Shown: positions 32,311 to 40,589, numbered from the stretch's first letter. The stretch: DNA of 40,612 bases from JAZDCJ01 sp036311985 (GCF_036311985.1 NZ_JAZDCJ010000046.1), one strand, 5' to 3'. Translations and numbers: made by a program. Notes: generated from the sequence alone by a model not told the origin.

Positions 32311-32934
32311 CTAGCGTGCGGGGGAGAGCGGGCGCACCCAGATCGCGGCCGCCTGTTCCCCGGTGAAGCCATGGCCGGCCACGTCGAGGGTGTTTCCGGG
32401 AACGATCCCGGCCTCGGCACACCGGCGGAGGAAGCCCGGGTCGGCGTCGCTGACGCGGACGACGACAGCGCTGCCCCCGGCATCGGATTGGTCCAGCCGC
32501 ACGGCGTCGGGCAGGCGCAGCGTGCCGTCGGCCGCGGGGATCGGGTCTCCATGCGGATCCGCCGCCGGATACCCGAGGCGCTCGTCGAGGCGGTCGATGA
32601 ACCGCCGCGACACCGTGTGCTCCAGGAGCTCTGCCTCTTCGTGGACCTCGTCCCAGCGGTAGCCGAGTTCGCCGACGAGGAACGTCTCCAGGAGGCGGTG
32701 CCGGCGCACCACGCCCAAGGCGGCCAGCCGGCCTTCGGGCGTCAGCGTGACGGCGCCGTACGGTGGATGCTCAAGCAGGCCGCGGCCCGCCAGCTTGGAC
32801 ACCATCGTCGTCGCCGAGGCCGGCGCGACGCCGAGGCGGGCGGCGATCGCGCCCGTGGTCACGGGGCGGGGATCCCATTCGCCGAGCCCGTAGACCGCCT
32901 TGAGGTAGTCTTCCTCGTTGCTCGAGAGCTTCAT
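32311..32934 (-). CDS. mntR: Manganese-responsive DtxR-family repressor MntR
   Basis: 207-aa metal-dependent repressor: winged-helix DNA-binding domain (~1-70, with VAPASATTMVSKLAGRGLL), dimerisation/metal domain (~71-140) and an SH3-like C-terminal domain (~145-207). By DtxR numbering it keeps H79, E83, H98, E105 and H106, but has Glu at position 102 where iron-sensing DtxR has Cys. Glu there, in ELLEH, and Asp9 match the manganese sensor MntR. Its ATG overlaps the permease stop (ATGA), so it is the last gene of the importer operon and would be autoregulated through the box at 35469-35484. Confidence 0.88.
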   Translation of the reverse strand: MKLSSNEEDYLKAVYGLGEWDPRPVTTGAIAARLGVAPASATTMVSKLAGRGLLEHPPYGAVTLTPEGRLAALGVVRRHRLLETFLVGELGYRWDEVHEEAELLEHTVSRRFIDRLDERLGYPAADPHGDPIPAADGTLRLPDAVRLDQSDAGGSAVVVRVSDADPGFLRRCAEAGIVPGNTLDVAGHGFTGEQAAAIWVRPLSPAR

Positions 32935-33788
32935 GCCACCAGCCTACGCCGCCGCACCGCCTGCGGAACGAGGCCCGTGCGGGGCGCGCCGAGGTACGCG
33001 AGGAGGAACATCGAGGCCTGGGACAAGACCACGGCGGCGCTCGTGGAGACGTCGAGGTAGTAGCTGGCGTAGATCCCGACGGCAGCCGAGACGACCCCGA
33101 GGGCCGCCGCGGTCGCGAGCATGCGTCCGAAGCGGCGGGTCAGCAGGAACGCGGTCGCCCCCGGGATGATGAGCATCGCGACGACCAGGATGATGCCCAT
33201 GGCCTGCAGGCTCGTGACGACCGTCAAGGCGAGCAGCCCGAGCAGGACGGCGTTGAGGATGCGGGCGTTGAGGCCGATGGCGTGCGCGTGGACGGGGTCG
33301 AAGGCGAGGAGCGTGAAGTCCTTGCGCAGCAGGAGGACGACGCCGAGGGTCAGGGCACCGAGGCCGACCACTTGCGCGACCTCGGCAGGGCCGGCGCCCA
33401 GGACGTTGCCGAAGAGGATGTGCCCCAGGTCGACCTGGCTCGGCGTCCGGGAGATGATGCCGAGGCCGAGCGCGAACAGCGCCGTGAAGACGACGCCGAT
33501 CGCGGTGTCGGCCTTGAGCCGGGTCGTGGAGCGGAGGCCGCCGATCAGGTAGACGGCCCCGAGCCCGAACGCGAGGGCCCCGATGGCGAAGGGGATCCCG
33601 AGGATGTAGGACAGCGCCACGCCGGGCAGGACGGCATGGGAGATCGCGTCGCCCATGAGTGCCCATCCCATGAGCACGAGCCAGCAGGAGAGGACGGAGC
33701 AGACGAGTGCGGCGGCGAGGGTGACGGTGAAGGCGTTGGCCATGAAACCGTAGCCGAAGGGTTCGGCGAGCCATTCGAGGGGGCTCAT
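32931..33788 (-). CDS. Manganese/zinc ABC transporter permease
   Basis: 285-aa membrane protein of the ABC-3 family (MntB/ZnuB/TroC type) with about eight hydrophobic helices. The conserved MGDAISHAVLPGVALSYILG near residues 46-65 and the EAA-like MAMLIIPGATAFLL region near 205-225 are family marks. It forms the membrane channel for the divalent metal. ATG 33788 overlaps the ATPase stop by 4 nt. Metal choice (Mn) is inferred from the MntR in the same operon. Confidence 0.9.
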   Translation of the reverse strand: MSPLEWLAEPFGYGFMANAFTVTLAAALVCSVLSCWLVLMGWALMGDAISHAVLPGVALSYILGIPFAIGALAFGLGAVYLIGGLRSTTRLKADTAIGVVFTALFALGLGIISRTPSQVDLGHILFGNVLGAGPAEVAQVVGLGALTLGVVLLLRKDFTLLAFDPVHAHAIGLNARILNAVLLGLLALTVVTSLQAMGIILVVAMLIIPGATAFLLTRRFGRMLATAAALGVVSAAVGIYASYYLDVSTSAAVVLSQASMFLLAYLGAPRTGLVPQAVRRRRLVA

Positions 33789-34540
33789 GCGCCGGCCTCC
33801 TCGTGACTCGTGCCGAAGGCCTGGGCGAGGTTGGCCTCGGTCAGCACCTCGGAGGGCGCCCCGGTGGCGAGCACCCGGCGGTGCAGGAGCAGCGCGCTCG
33901 TGCACAGCGACGGGACGCCGGCCAGGTCGTGCGTCGAGATGAGGATCGTCCGTCCCTCGGCGCGCAGCTCCTCCAGCACGGCGGAGATCATGCGCTCGGA
34001 GACGCGGTCGACGCCGGCGAACGGCTCGTCGAGCAGGAGCAGCCCGGCCTCTTGGGCCAGACCGCGGGCCACGAAGGCCCGCTTGCGCTGCCCGCCGGAG
34101 AGCTCGCCGATCTGGCGCCCGGCGAGCCCGGCCAGGTCCACGCGCCCGAGCGCCTCGGCCACGGCCGCCTTGTCCCGTGCGGCCGGCCGCCGGGAGAGAC
34201 CCATGTGGCCATAGCGGCCCATCATCACGACGTCGTGCACGCTCACGGGGAAGTCCCAGTCCACGGCCTCGGATTGGGGGACGTAGCTGATGCGTCCGGC
34301 CTTGCGCGCGGCGCCGGGGCCGCCGCCGAAGAGGCGCACGGTTCCCGACGACGGCGCGACGAGGCCCATGAGGGACTTGAAGAGGGTCGACTTGCCGCTG
34401 CCGTTGACGCCGATGAGGCCGCACAGCTCGCCGGCCGGCAGGCGGAAGTCCACGGACTCCAGGGCGGCGACGGTCCCGTAGCGGACGGTCAGTGAGGAGA
34501 CGTCGATGGCCGGCGGCCCCGGCCGGGGATCACGGGGCAT
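33785..34540 (-). CDS. Manganese/zinc ABC transporter ATPase
   Basis: 251-aa ABC ATPase. Walker A GVNGSGKST near residues 44-52, Q-loop YVPQSEAVDWDFP near 86-98 (the QSEAVDWDFP form is typical of Mn importers such as SitB/MntA), signature LSGGQRKR near 148-155, Walker B LLLLDEPFAG near 167-176, H-loop STHD near 202. Powers uptake together with the binding protein and permease. Its ATG lies 11 nt inside the end of the binding-protein gene and its stop overlaps the permease start. Confidence 0.92.
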   Translation of the reverse strand: MPRDPRPGPPAIDVSSLTVRYGTVAALESVDFRLPAGELCGLIGVNGSGKSTLFKSLMGLVAPSSGTVRLFGGGPGAARKAGRISYVPQSEAVDWDFPVSVHDVVMMGRYGHMGLSRRPAARDKAAVAEALGRVDLAGLAGRQIGELSGGQRKRAFVARGLAQEAGLLLLDEPFAGVDRVSERMISAVLEELRAEGRTILISTHDLAGVPSLCTSALLLHRRVLATGAPSEVLTEANLAQAFGTSHEEAGA

Positions 34541-35477
34541 GGTCGAGCCCTTCCAGGATGAGGTCGAGGTCGTGGTTCAGGAGGGTGATGAAGTCGGGGA
34601 CCGGGCCGTCCGGCCCGGAGAGCGAGTCGACGTAGAGCGGGCCGAGGAGCCGGGCTCCCGTTTCCGCCGCGACGCGTTCCTGGGCGTCCGCGCTCACCGT
34701 CGACTCGCAGTAGACCGCGGGGACCCGGTGTTCCTTCACGAAGGCGATCTGCTCCCGGATCTGCCGGGGGGTCCCCTCGGCGTCGGAGTTCACGGGCCAG
34801 AGGAAATGCTCGCGCAGGCCCAGATCGCGCGCGAGGTAGGAGAACGCGCCTTCGCAGCTGACGAGCGCGGCTCCGGGGTTGGCCCGCAGGCCCTCCCGGA
34901 CCCGTTCCTCGAGCCCGCGCAGTTCCCCGCGCAGCCGGTCGGCGCGGGCGGCGAAGTAGGCCGCGTCGTCCGGGCTGAGCTCCGCGAGCGCCCGCTCGGC
35001 GTTGTCGACGTAGGTCCTGGCCTGGACGGGGGACATCCAGGCGTGGGGGTTGGGACGGCCCTCGTAGGCGCCGAGGGCGATGTCGACGGGCTCGATCCCC
35101 TCGGAGAGGACGGCGTGGGGGACGTCGAGGCCGCGGACGAAGCGTTCGAACCAGCGCTCGAGCCCCAGCCCGTTGTCGAGGACGAGGTCGGCCTCGTGGA
35201 TCCGGACCAGGTCCGAGGGCGTCGGCTCGTAGCCGTGGATCTCCGCGCCCGGCTTGGTGATGGAGACGACCTCGACCCGGTCGCCTCCCACGCGGCCGAC
35301 GAGGTCGGCCAGGACGCTGAACGTGGTCAGCACGACGGGCCGGGAGCCGTCTCCGCCCCCCGCCGCGGGGGCGGTGCATCCCGCGAGGGCGGCCAGAAGG
35401 GCCAGTACGACGACGGCCGCGCCGCACCGGGGTCCGCGTCCGGGTCCGCGCCGACCCGCCACCCAATTTTTAGCCAT
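34530..35477 (-). CDS. Metal-binding lipoprotein of the manganese ABC transporter
   Basis: 315-aa cluster A-I substrate-binding protein. The N-terminal helix AAVVVLALLAALAGC ends in a lipobox (LAGC), so it is anchored outside the membrane by a lipidated Cys. Metal ligands appear in EIHGYEPT, NPHAWMSP, SCEGAFSYL and LYVDSLSG: two His, Glu and Asp, the pattern of Mn-binding PsaA/SitA proteins rather than His-rich ZnuA. Three starts are possible: ATG 35492, ATG 35477 and GTG 35462. ATG 35492 would lie upstream of the predicted transcript start, so 35477 (leaderless) or 35462 is preferred. Confidence 0.88.
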   Translation of the reverse strand: MAKNWVAGRRGPGRGPRCGAAVVVLALLAALAGCTAPAAGGGDGSRPVVLTTFSVLADLVGRVGGDRVEVVSITKPGAEIHGYEPTPSDLVRIHEADLVLDNGLGLERWFERFVRGLDVPHAVLSEGIEPVDIALGAYEGRPNPHAWMSPVQARTYVDNAERALAELSPDDAAYFAARADRLRGELRGLEERVREGLRANPGAALVSCEGAFSYLARDLGLREHFLWPVNSDAEGTPRQIREQIAFVKEHRVPAVYCESTVSADAQERVAAETGARLLGPLYVDSLSGPDGPVPDFITLLNHDLDLILEGLDHAP

Positions 35478-35484
35478 GCCTAAA
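35469..35484. promoter_or_regulatory. MntR/DtxR-type operator
   Basis: TTTAGCCATGCCTAAA has 14 of 16 bases in dyad symmetry, matching the TTAGG...CCTAA style of DtxR-family boxes. It overlaps the -10 and start of the importer promoter, so MntR bound there with Mn would block transcription. Confidence 0.75.
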
Positions 35485-35512
35485 TATGGCATCCCGCCGT
35501 GCGGCTTGGCAA
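35483..35512 (-). promoter_or_regulatory. Promoter of the manganese importer operon
   Basis: On the minus strand: TTGCCA (35512-35507), 18-bp spacer, CATATT (35488-35483). The start would fall near the ATG at 35477, inside the MntR box. Confidence 0.45.
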
Positions 35513-35553
35513 TTCGCGCCGGCAGGGGAGCGGCGGCGGGCGTGACGGGGGGC

Positions 35554-36351
35554 TCAGCCGCGTGCGAAGACGTCCAGCACCGGGTCGTGGAGCAGGCCGT
35601 TGGTGGCGAGCGCGTTGCCGCCGAAGCATCCGTCCTCGCCCTCGAGCGAGGTGAAGCGGCCGCCGGCCTCCGTCACGATCGGGACGAGGGCCGCCATGTC
35701 GTAGAGGTTCAGCTCGGGCTCGCACGCGATGTCGACGGCCCCCTCGGCGACGAGGCAATAGGACCAGAAGTCCCCGTAGGCGCGCGTGCGCCAGACCGAG
35801 TCGTGCAGCTGCAGCATGTTCTCGAGCTGCCCGCGCTCCCGCCAGCCACCGAGGCTCGAATAGGACAGCGACGCGTCCCCGAGCGCGGAGACCTGGGAGA
35901 CGCCGAGCCGGCTCGCGGCGGCCAGGGACTTGCCGGTGTAGGCGCCCATCGCCTCGGCGGCCCACCAGCGGCGGCCGAGCGCCGGCGCGGAGACGACGCC
36001 CACGACGGGGCGGCCCTCGTCCACGAGGGCGATGAGCGTGGCCCAGACGGGGACGCCCCGGACGAAGTTCTTCGTCCCATCGATCGGATCGATGACCCAG
36101 CGGCGCGCACCGTGGCCGCTGCTGCCGAACTCCTCGCCGAGCACGGCGTCCCGCGGACGCGACCGGGCGAGCTGTCCGCGGATGGCCTCCTCGGCGGCCT
36201 TGTCCGCGTCGGAAACGGGCGTCAGGTCGGGCTTCGTCTCCACCACGAGGTCCTGCGCCTTGAAGCGGGACAGGGTCAGGGAGTCCACCGAATCGGCGAT
36301 GACGTGCGCCAGGCGCAGGTCGTCGTTGTAGTTCATCACGTCGCGGGTCAT
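35554..36351 (-). CDS. hisN: Histidinol-phosphatase, inositol-monophosphatase family
   Basis: 265-aa Mg-dependent phosphatase. The metal-binding GEEFG near residues 72-76, WVIDPIDGTKNFVRG near 85-99, and a C-terminal EPELNLYDMAAL motif near 213-224 mark the family. The EPEL-DMAA form is that of HisN, which acts in histidine synthesis, rather than of true inositol monophosphatase (GxAWDxAA). The rsgA-hisN neighbourhood supports this. Start ATG 36351 (MTRDVM) is preferred: TTG 36360 has no support, and the ATG lies 7 nt after a TAGCTT -10 box with no ribosome-binding site. ATG 36336 (MNYNDD) is also possible. Confidence 0.87.
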   Translation of the reverse strand: MTRDVMNYNDDLRLAHVIADSVDSLTLSRFKAQDLVVETKPDLTPVSDADKAAEEAIRGQLARSRPRDAVLGEEFGSSGHGARRWVIDPIDGTKNFVRGVPVWATLIALVDEGRPVVGVVSAPALGRRWWAAEAMGAYTGKSLAAASRLGVSQVSALGDASLSYSSLGGWRERGQLENMLQLHDSVWRTRAYGDFWSYCLVAEGAVDIACEPELNLYDMAALVPIVTEAGGRFTSLEGEDGCFGGNALATNGLLHDPVLDVFARG

Positions 36352-36358
36352 GGGTTCC

Positions 36359-36364
36359 AAGCTA
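36359..36364 (-). promoter_or_regulatory. hisN -10 box (TAGCTT), leaderless
   Basis: Minus-strand TAGCTT (36364-36359) is followed by 7 nt and the ATG. It lies in the 30-bp gap after rsgA and could give hisN its own promoter inside the doxX-aroA-rsgA-hisN series. Confidence 0.4.
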
Positions 36365-36381
36365 CCCCAGCGGCACCGCGG

Positions 36382-37485
36382 CTAGACGCTCCCGAGCTCC
36401 TTCGTGTCGGCGGCGTCCTCCGAGCCCAGAAGGCGCCGGAAGGAGGCCAGCCGGGCGGCCCCCTGGGCTCCGGCGCGGCCCTCGGCGACCCACGCATCGA
36501 GGGCGCAGCCCGGTTCGCCCTCGGCGTGGGAGCACCCGCGGGGGCAGGCGGTCGCGGCGGGCTCGAGGTCGTCGAACGCGCCGAGGATGTTCCCGGGCTC
36601 CACGAGGGCCAGGCCGAAGGACCGGATGCCCGGCGTGTCGATGATCCAGGTCCCGGCGGGGGCGTCCTGGACCCGGAGCGCGAGCGCCGAGGAGGAGGTG
36701 TGCCGCCCGCGGCCCGTGACCGCGTTGACGCCGCCCGTGGCCCGTTCGGCCCCCGTCAGGGCGTTGACGAGGGTGGACTTGCCGACGCCCGAGTGCCCGA
36801 TCACCACGCTGACCTGTCCGGCCAGGAGCCCGGAGAGCTCCTCGACGGCGGCCGCGTCGAGCCGTGCGGAGGCGCCGTCGGCGCTGCGTGCGTCGATGCC
36901 GTCGGCGGACGCCGAGGCGCTGCGGCTGACGACGATGTCGAGGTCGAGGTGGCGGTAGTTCTCCAGGAGCGGGCCGGGGTCGCGGACGTCGGCCTTGGTG
37001 ACGCACAGGACCGGGTGGATTCCGGCGTCGTACGCGGCAACCAGGGCGCGGTCGATGAATCCCGTGCGCGGCTCGGGATTGGCGGCCGCGACGACGACGA
37101 CGAGCTGGTCCGCGTTGGCGACCACGACGCGTTCCACCGGGTCCGTGTCGTCCGCGCTGCGCCGCAACACCGTGCTGCGGTCCTGGATCCGCACGAGCCG
37201 GGCGAGGGAGTCGGGGGCCCCGCTCGTGTCGCCCACGAGGCCCACGAAGTCCCCGGGGACCACGGGGGAGCGGCGCAGCTCGCGGGCGCGGGCGGCGACG
37301 ACGAGGCGTTCCCGCGGCGTGTCCTCGTCGAGGATCGCCGTGTAGCGGCCGCGGTCGACCGTCACGATCCGGCCCGTGACGGCGTCCTCGTGCGCCGGAC
37401 GGTCCTTGGTCCGGGGGCGGCTGCCCTTCTTGTTCGGGCGGACGCGGACGTCCGATTCGTCCCAGGCGGAGAAGTCCCGGCCCAC
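36382..37485 (-). CDS. rsgA: Ribosome small-subunit biogenesis GTPase RsgA
   Basis: 367-aa circularly permuted GTPase that acts late in 30S ribosome maturation. An N-terminal OB fold (~35-110) is followed by motifs in permuted order: G4 (VTKAD, ~163), G1 (GHSGVGKST, ~229-237), G3 (DTPG, ~284). The C-terminal zinc domain contains CPRGCSHAEGEPGC (~313-326). The N-terminal ~30 residues are basic. GTG start 3 nt after the aroA stop, so coupled to it. The aroA-rsgA pair next to sigH is a conserved actinobacterial arrangement. Confidence 0.94.
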   Translation of the reverse strand: MGRDFSAWDESDVRVRPNKKGSRPRTKDRPAHEDAVTGRIVTVDRGRYTAILDEDTPRERLVVAARARELRRSPVVPGDFVGLVGDTSGAPDSLARLVRIQDRSTVLRRSADDTDPVERVVVANADQLVVVVAAANPEPRTGFIDRALVAAYDAGIHPVLCVTKADVRDPGPLLENYRHLDLDIVVSRSASASADGIDARSADGASARLDAAAVEELSGLLAGQVSVVIGHSGVGKSTLVNALTGAERATGGVNAVTGRGRHTSSSALALRVQDAPAGTWIIDTPGIRSFGLALVEPGNILGAFDDLEPAATACPRGCSHAEGEPGCALDAWVAEGRAGAQGAARLASFRRLLGSEDAADTKELGSV

Positions 37486-37488
37486 GGC

Positions 37489-38799
37489 TCAGTCCCGCGC
37501 CGTGGCGGCCAGGTCCGCCCAGAGCCCGGGGAACTCCGGCATGGTCTTGGACGTCGTGCCGATGTCCTCGACCCTGACGCCCGGCACGCGCAGGCCGATG
37601 ACGGCGCCCGCCGTGGCCATGCGGTGGTCCGCGTAGCTGCGGACCACGGTCCCCGTCAGGGGCCGAGGCCGGACGACGATCCCGTCGGCCGTCTCCTCGG
37701 CGTCCCCGCCCAGCCGGTTGATCTCGGCGACGAGGGCGGCCAGTCGGTCGGTCTCGTGCCCGCGTAGGTGCGCGATCCCGCTCAAGCGCGACGGGGACTC
37801 GGCGAGCGCGCAGAGCGCCGCGACCGTGGGGGCCAGCTCCGAGGCGTCCGCGAGGTCGATGCCGGCGATGCTGCCGCTGCCCGTCACCGTCAGCGTCCCG
37901 CCGTCGTACTCCACCGTGGCGCCCATGCGCTCGAGGATGTCCCGCCAGAGGTCGCCGACCTGGGTGGTCTCCGCGGGCCAGCCCGGGATCCGCACCGTGC
38001 CCCCCGTGGCCAGCGCGGCCGCCAGGAACGGGCCGGCGTTGGAGAGGTCCTGCTCGATGACGACGTCGAACGCCCGGATCGTGCCCGGGGAGACGACCCA
38101 GTGGTCCGGGACGGAATCGTCGACCTCGACGCCCGCGCCACGCAGGACCTCGATGGTCATGCGGATGTGGTCCAGGCTCGGCACGGGCTTGCCGACGTGC
38201 TCGAGGTGGAGGCCTTCCTCGAACCGCGCGCCCACGAGCAGCAGGGCGGAGACGAACTGGGAGGAACCGCTCGCGTCGATGACGAGGCGTCCCCCCGGGA
38301 CGCGGCCGCCGCCCTCCACCGTGAACGGCAGGGAGCCGGACCCGGCGTCGTCGACCTGGATCCCGAGCTGGCGGAGCGCCTCCACGACCGGTCCCATGGG
38401 ACGCGCGCGGGCGTGCGGGTCGCCGTCGAAGGAGGTGCGTCCGGGAACGAGCGCCGCGACGGGAGGGACGAAGCGCATGACCGTCCCCGCGAGGCCGCAG
38501 TCCACGGCGCGGTCCGGGACCGTCCCCCCGATGGGCTCCACGACGAGGTCGGGGCCGAAGCGCCCCTCGCCCGGCACGCGCCGGATCCGTGCGCCCAGCG
38601 CCTCGAGCGCGGCGATCATGAGCTCCGAGTCGCGCGAGAAGAGCGGGGAACGCAGCCGGCTCGGCCCGTCCGCGACGGCCGCGAGGACCAGGTAGCGGTT
38701 GGTCAGGGACTTCGACGCGGGGACCTGGACGACGGCGTCCACGGGGCCCGTGACGTGGGGAGCCGGCCAGGGTGCGGGGGAGGAGGCGGTGCTGCTCAT
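37489..38799 (-). CDS. aroA: 3-phosphoshikimate 1-carboxyvinyltransferase (EPSP synthase)
   Basis: 436-aa shikimate-pathway enzyme joining phosphoenolpyruvate to shikimate 3-phosphate. PASKSLTNRYLVLAA near residues 27-41 (substrate lysine), DCGLAGTVMRFVPP near 99-112, DGDPHARARPM near 124-134, ASGSSQFVSALLL near 175-187, and RGHETDRLAAL near 345-355 cover both domains. The CGLAGTVMR block differs from the enterobacterial GNAGTAMR, as is usual in actinobacteria; herbicide response should not be read from it. ATG 38799 lies 10 nt after doxX, and rsgA follows by 3 nt. Confidence 0.95.
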   Translation of the reverse strand: MSSTASSPAPWPAPHVTGPVDAVVQVPASKSLTNRYLVLAAVADGPSRLRSPLFSRDSELMIAALEALGARIRRVPGEGRFGPDLVVEPIGGTVPDRAVDCGLAGTVMRFVPPVAALVPGRTSFDGDPHARARPMGPVVEALRQLGIQVDDAGSGSLPFTVEGGGRVPGGRLVIDASGSSQFVSALLLVGARFEEGLHLEHVGKPVPSLDHIRMTIEVLRGAGVEVDDSVPDHWVVSPGTIRAFDVVIEQDLSNAGPFLAAALATGGTVRIPGWPAETTQVGDLWRDILERMGATVEYDGGTLTVTGSGSIAGIDLADASELAPTVAALCALAESPSRLSGIAHLRGHETDRLAALVAEINRLGGDAEETADGIVVRPRPLTGTVVRSYADHRMATAGAVIGLRVPGVRVEDIGTTSKTMPEFPGLWADLAATARD

Positions 38800-38809
38800 G
38801 GGGACGGCG

Positions 38810-39328
38810 TTAGTGCCCGATCACCGACTCGGCGGACTTGCGGGCATCCGCGGCCGTGCGCTTGACGGCGCGGCCGAGCTCCTTGTTGGTGCGGTGCAGC
38901 TGCTTGCGCGCATCGGCCGTGAGGTGCTGGGCGCGCCAGGCGATCGACGGCTGCCCGGCCGTGTCGACGCTCGCGAGCAGGACGCCGCCCGCGAGGGAGG
39001 CGTTCTTCAGGCGGTCCCCGGTGCGGTGCGGCGAGGAGCCGTCGACCGAGGCGAGGAGGGAGGAGCCGACGAGGAGCGATGCGGAGAGGCGCGGGAACCG
39101 GCCGAGGGCGAACAGCACGCCGGCGATGACCTGCACGCCGCCGATGACGCGGGCCACGAGCGCGGGCTTCTCGGCGGCCTCGCGCAGCTGCGGCAGGACA
39201 GCCGAAGCGCGGCGCAGCGTGGGACGCAGCTGCTCTCCGGCCTCCTCGGGCTTGCGCAGGCGTTCGACGCCGGACCAGATGAAGCTTGAAGCCAGCAGGG
39301 GGCGGGCGATCGCACGCACGGGAGACAT
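38810..39328 (-). CDS. DoxX-family membrane protein
   Basis: 172 aa. N-terminal ~130 residues hold about four hydrophobic helices: RAIARPLLASSFIWSGVE, ALVARVIGGVQVIAGVLFALG, LSASLLVGSSLLAS and LAGGVLLASVD. This is the DoxX pattern. A basic helical tail (~133-172) follows. In mycobacteria a DoxX protein works with superoxide dismutase and a thiol oxidase against oxidative stress, so its place divergent from sigH is suggestive (inference). ATG 39328 has GGAGG 6 nt upstream. First gene of the doxX-aroA-rsgA-hisN series. Confidence 0.8.
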   Translation of the reverse strand: MSPVRAIARPLLASSFIWSGVERLRKPEEAGEQLRPTLRRASAVLPQLREAAEKPALVARVIGGVQVIAGVLFALGRFPRLSASLLVGSSLLASVDGSSPHRTGDRLKNASLAGGVLLASVDTAGQPSIAWRAQHLTADARKQLHRTNKELGRAVKRTAADARKSAESVIGH

Positions 39329-39403
39329 GGGTTCCTCCGGATCATCGGTTGCGGTTGGCTGCCCCTAGTCTTGCACTTTTTGGGCGCGAGATGGATTCGC
39401 GCC

Positions 39404-39430
39404 GGGAATAGGTCCGCGTCGTCCGGCGTT
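39404..39430 (+). promoter_or_regulatory. SigH/SigR-type autoregulatory promoter
   Basis: GGGAAT (39404-39409), 18 bp, GTT (39428-39430): the exact SigR/SigH consensus, reading toward sigH. Start predicted near 39437, upstream of the long-form ATG at 39512. Confidence 0.75.
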
Positions 39431-39511
39431 CTCCTGAAGGGACGGCCGTGGGCCGTGTCCCGCTTCGAGGGCCGGGCACGCCGCGGCCCGGCGGCACGGG
39501 AAGGGGAACGC

Positions 39512-40234
39512 ATGGCGGCACCGGTGATCGAGGCACCGCGGACGGGTCTGGAGGGGCCGCGCGTAGACTGGGCAGCGATGAGCGAGACCAGCGAGACCAC
39601 AGACACCATGCCCGACGGCGTGGAGACCGACGCCCAGCGGCGTGCGCGGTTCGAGGCCGACGCGCTGCAGTACGTGGACCAGCTGTATTCGGCCGCCATG
39701 CGCATGGCGCGCAACCCCAGCGACGCCGAGGACCTGGTCCAGGAGGCCTACACGAAGGCGTACTCGGCGTTCCACCAGTACAAGCCGGGCACCAACCTCA
39801 AGGCCTGGCTCTACCGCATCCTGACGAACACCTACATCAACCTCTACCGCAAGAGGCAGCGTGAACCGCTGCGCTCCAGTACGGACCAGGTCGAGGACTG
39901 GCAGATGGCGCAGGCGGCCGAGCACACCCCCGGTGGGCTGAAGTCGGCCGAGGCCGAGGCGCTGGACCACTTGCCCGACTCGGACGTGAAGGACGCGCTC
40001 CAGGCCATCCCGGAGGAGTTCCGGCTCGCCGTGTACTTCGCCGACGTGGAGGGGTTCTCCTACAAGGAAGTCGCGGGAATCCTGGGCATCCCGATGGGCA
40101 CCGTGATGTCCCGGCTGCACCGCGGCAGGAAGCAGCTGCGCGAGCTGCTGGCGGACTACGCGGCGGAGCGCGGCATGGGGATCGAGACGACAAGGACGAG
40201 CGGCCGGCGCGCCGCGGGGCAGGAGAAGAAGTAA
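39512..40234 (+). CDS. sigH: Thiol-stress ECF sigma factor SigH/SigR (long form; short form from 39578)
   Basis: Group IV sigma factor that, with RNA polymerase, turns on thiol-redox and protein-quality genes. Sigma-2 has PSDAEDLVQEAYTKAYSAFHQY and KAWLYRILTNTYIN; sigma-4 has EGFSYKEVAGILGIPMGTVMSRLHRGR as the -35 reading helix. A basic tail follows. ATG 39512 has a strong site (GGGAAGGGG) and gives 240 aa. ATG 39578 (MSETSE) gives 218 aa, the usual family length, and lies 8 nt after TAGACT (39564-39569), a possible -10 for a leaderless short message. The stop overlaps the anti-sigma start by 1 nt (TAATG). Confidence 0.93.
   Translation: MAAPVIEAPRTGLEGPRVDWAAMSETSETTDTMPDGVETDAQRRARFEADALQYVDQLYSAAMRMARNPSDAEDLVQEAYTKAYSAFHQYKPGTNLKAWLYRILTNTYINLYRKRQREPLRSSTDQVEDWQMAQAAEHTPGGLKSAEAEALDHLPDSDVKDALQAIPEEFRLAVYFADVEGFSYKEVAGILGIPMGTVMSRLHRGRKQLRELLADYAAERGMGIETTRTSGRRAAGQEKK
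39564..39569 (+). promoter_or_regulatory. Possible internal -10 box (TAGACT) for short sigH
   Basis: TAGACT lies inside the long-form reading frame, 8 nt before ATG 39578. No Shine-Dalgarno sequence serves that ATG, and no strong -35 is seen. Confidence 0.4.
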
Positions 40235-40500
40235 TGGGCGACTGTCATTCGCTGGGCGACTGCGACGACAACCGCATCGTCAGGCTGTACGAGTACCTCG
40301 ACGGCGCGCTGTCGCTCAAGGACCTGAACGAGGTCAAGGACCATCTGGAGCACTGCGACGAGTGCGCCAAGGAATACGACCTCGAGTGCATCATCCGCTC
40401 CGTCGTGCGGCGCAGCTGCCAGGAGGCGGCGCCGGAGGCGCTCAAGGGGCGGATCATGGCCCGGATCAGCGAGATCCGGATCGAGGTCGGCCACGGCTGA
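40234..40500 (+). CDS. rshA: Zinc anti-sigma factor of the RsrA/RshA type
   Basis: 88-aa redox-sensing partner that holds SigH inactive until thiol oxidation releases it. The zinc anti-sigma motif is His37-x3-Cys41-x2-Cys44, with a further Cys10 that corresponds to the Cys11 ligand of Streptomyces RsrA. Extra cysteines at 4, 52 and 61 could take part in disulfide exchange. The C-terminal half is helical. Coupled to sigH by a 1-nt stop/start overlap (TAATG), as expected for a stoichiometric partner. Confidence 0.94.
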   Translation: MGDCHSLGDCDDNRIVRLYEYLDGALSLKDLNEVKDHLEHCDECAKEYDLECIIRSVVRRSCQEAAPEALKGRIMARISEIRIEVGHG

Positions 40501-40569
40501 TCCGGAACGACGCCGATCTTCTCCGGCGCGTCGTCGACGGCGCGGCCCCCAGGACGCAGCGGAGGCCCA

Positions 40570-40589
40570 GCCCCGGAAGGGTGCGGGGC
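40570..40589 (+). terminator. Possible terminator after the anti-sigma gene
   Basis: GCCCCG (40570-40575) pairs with CGGGGC (40584-40589), 8-nt loop, followed by CCCCCCATTTCC. The remaining bases to 40612 show nothing else. Confidence 0.45.
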
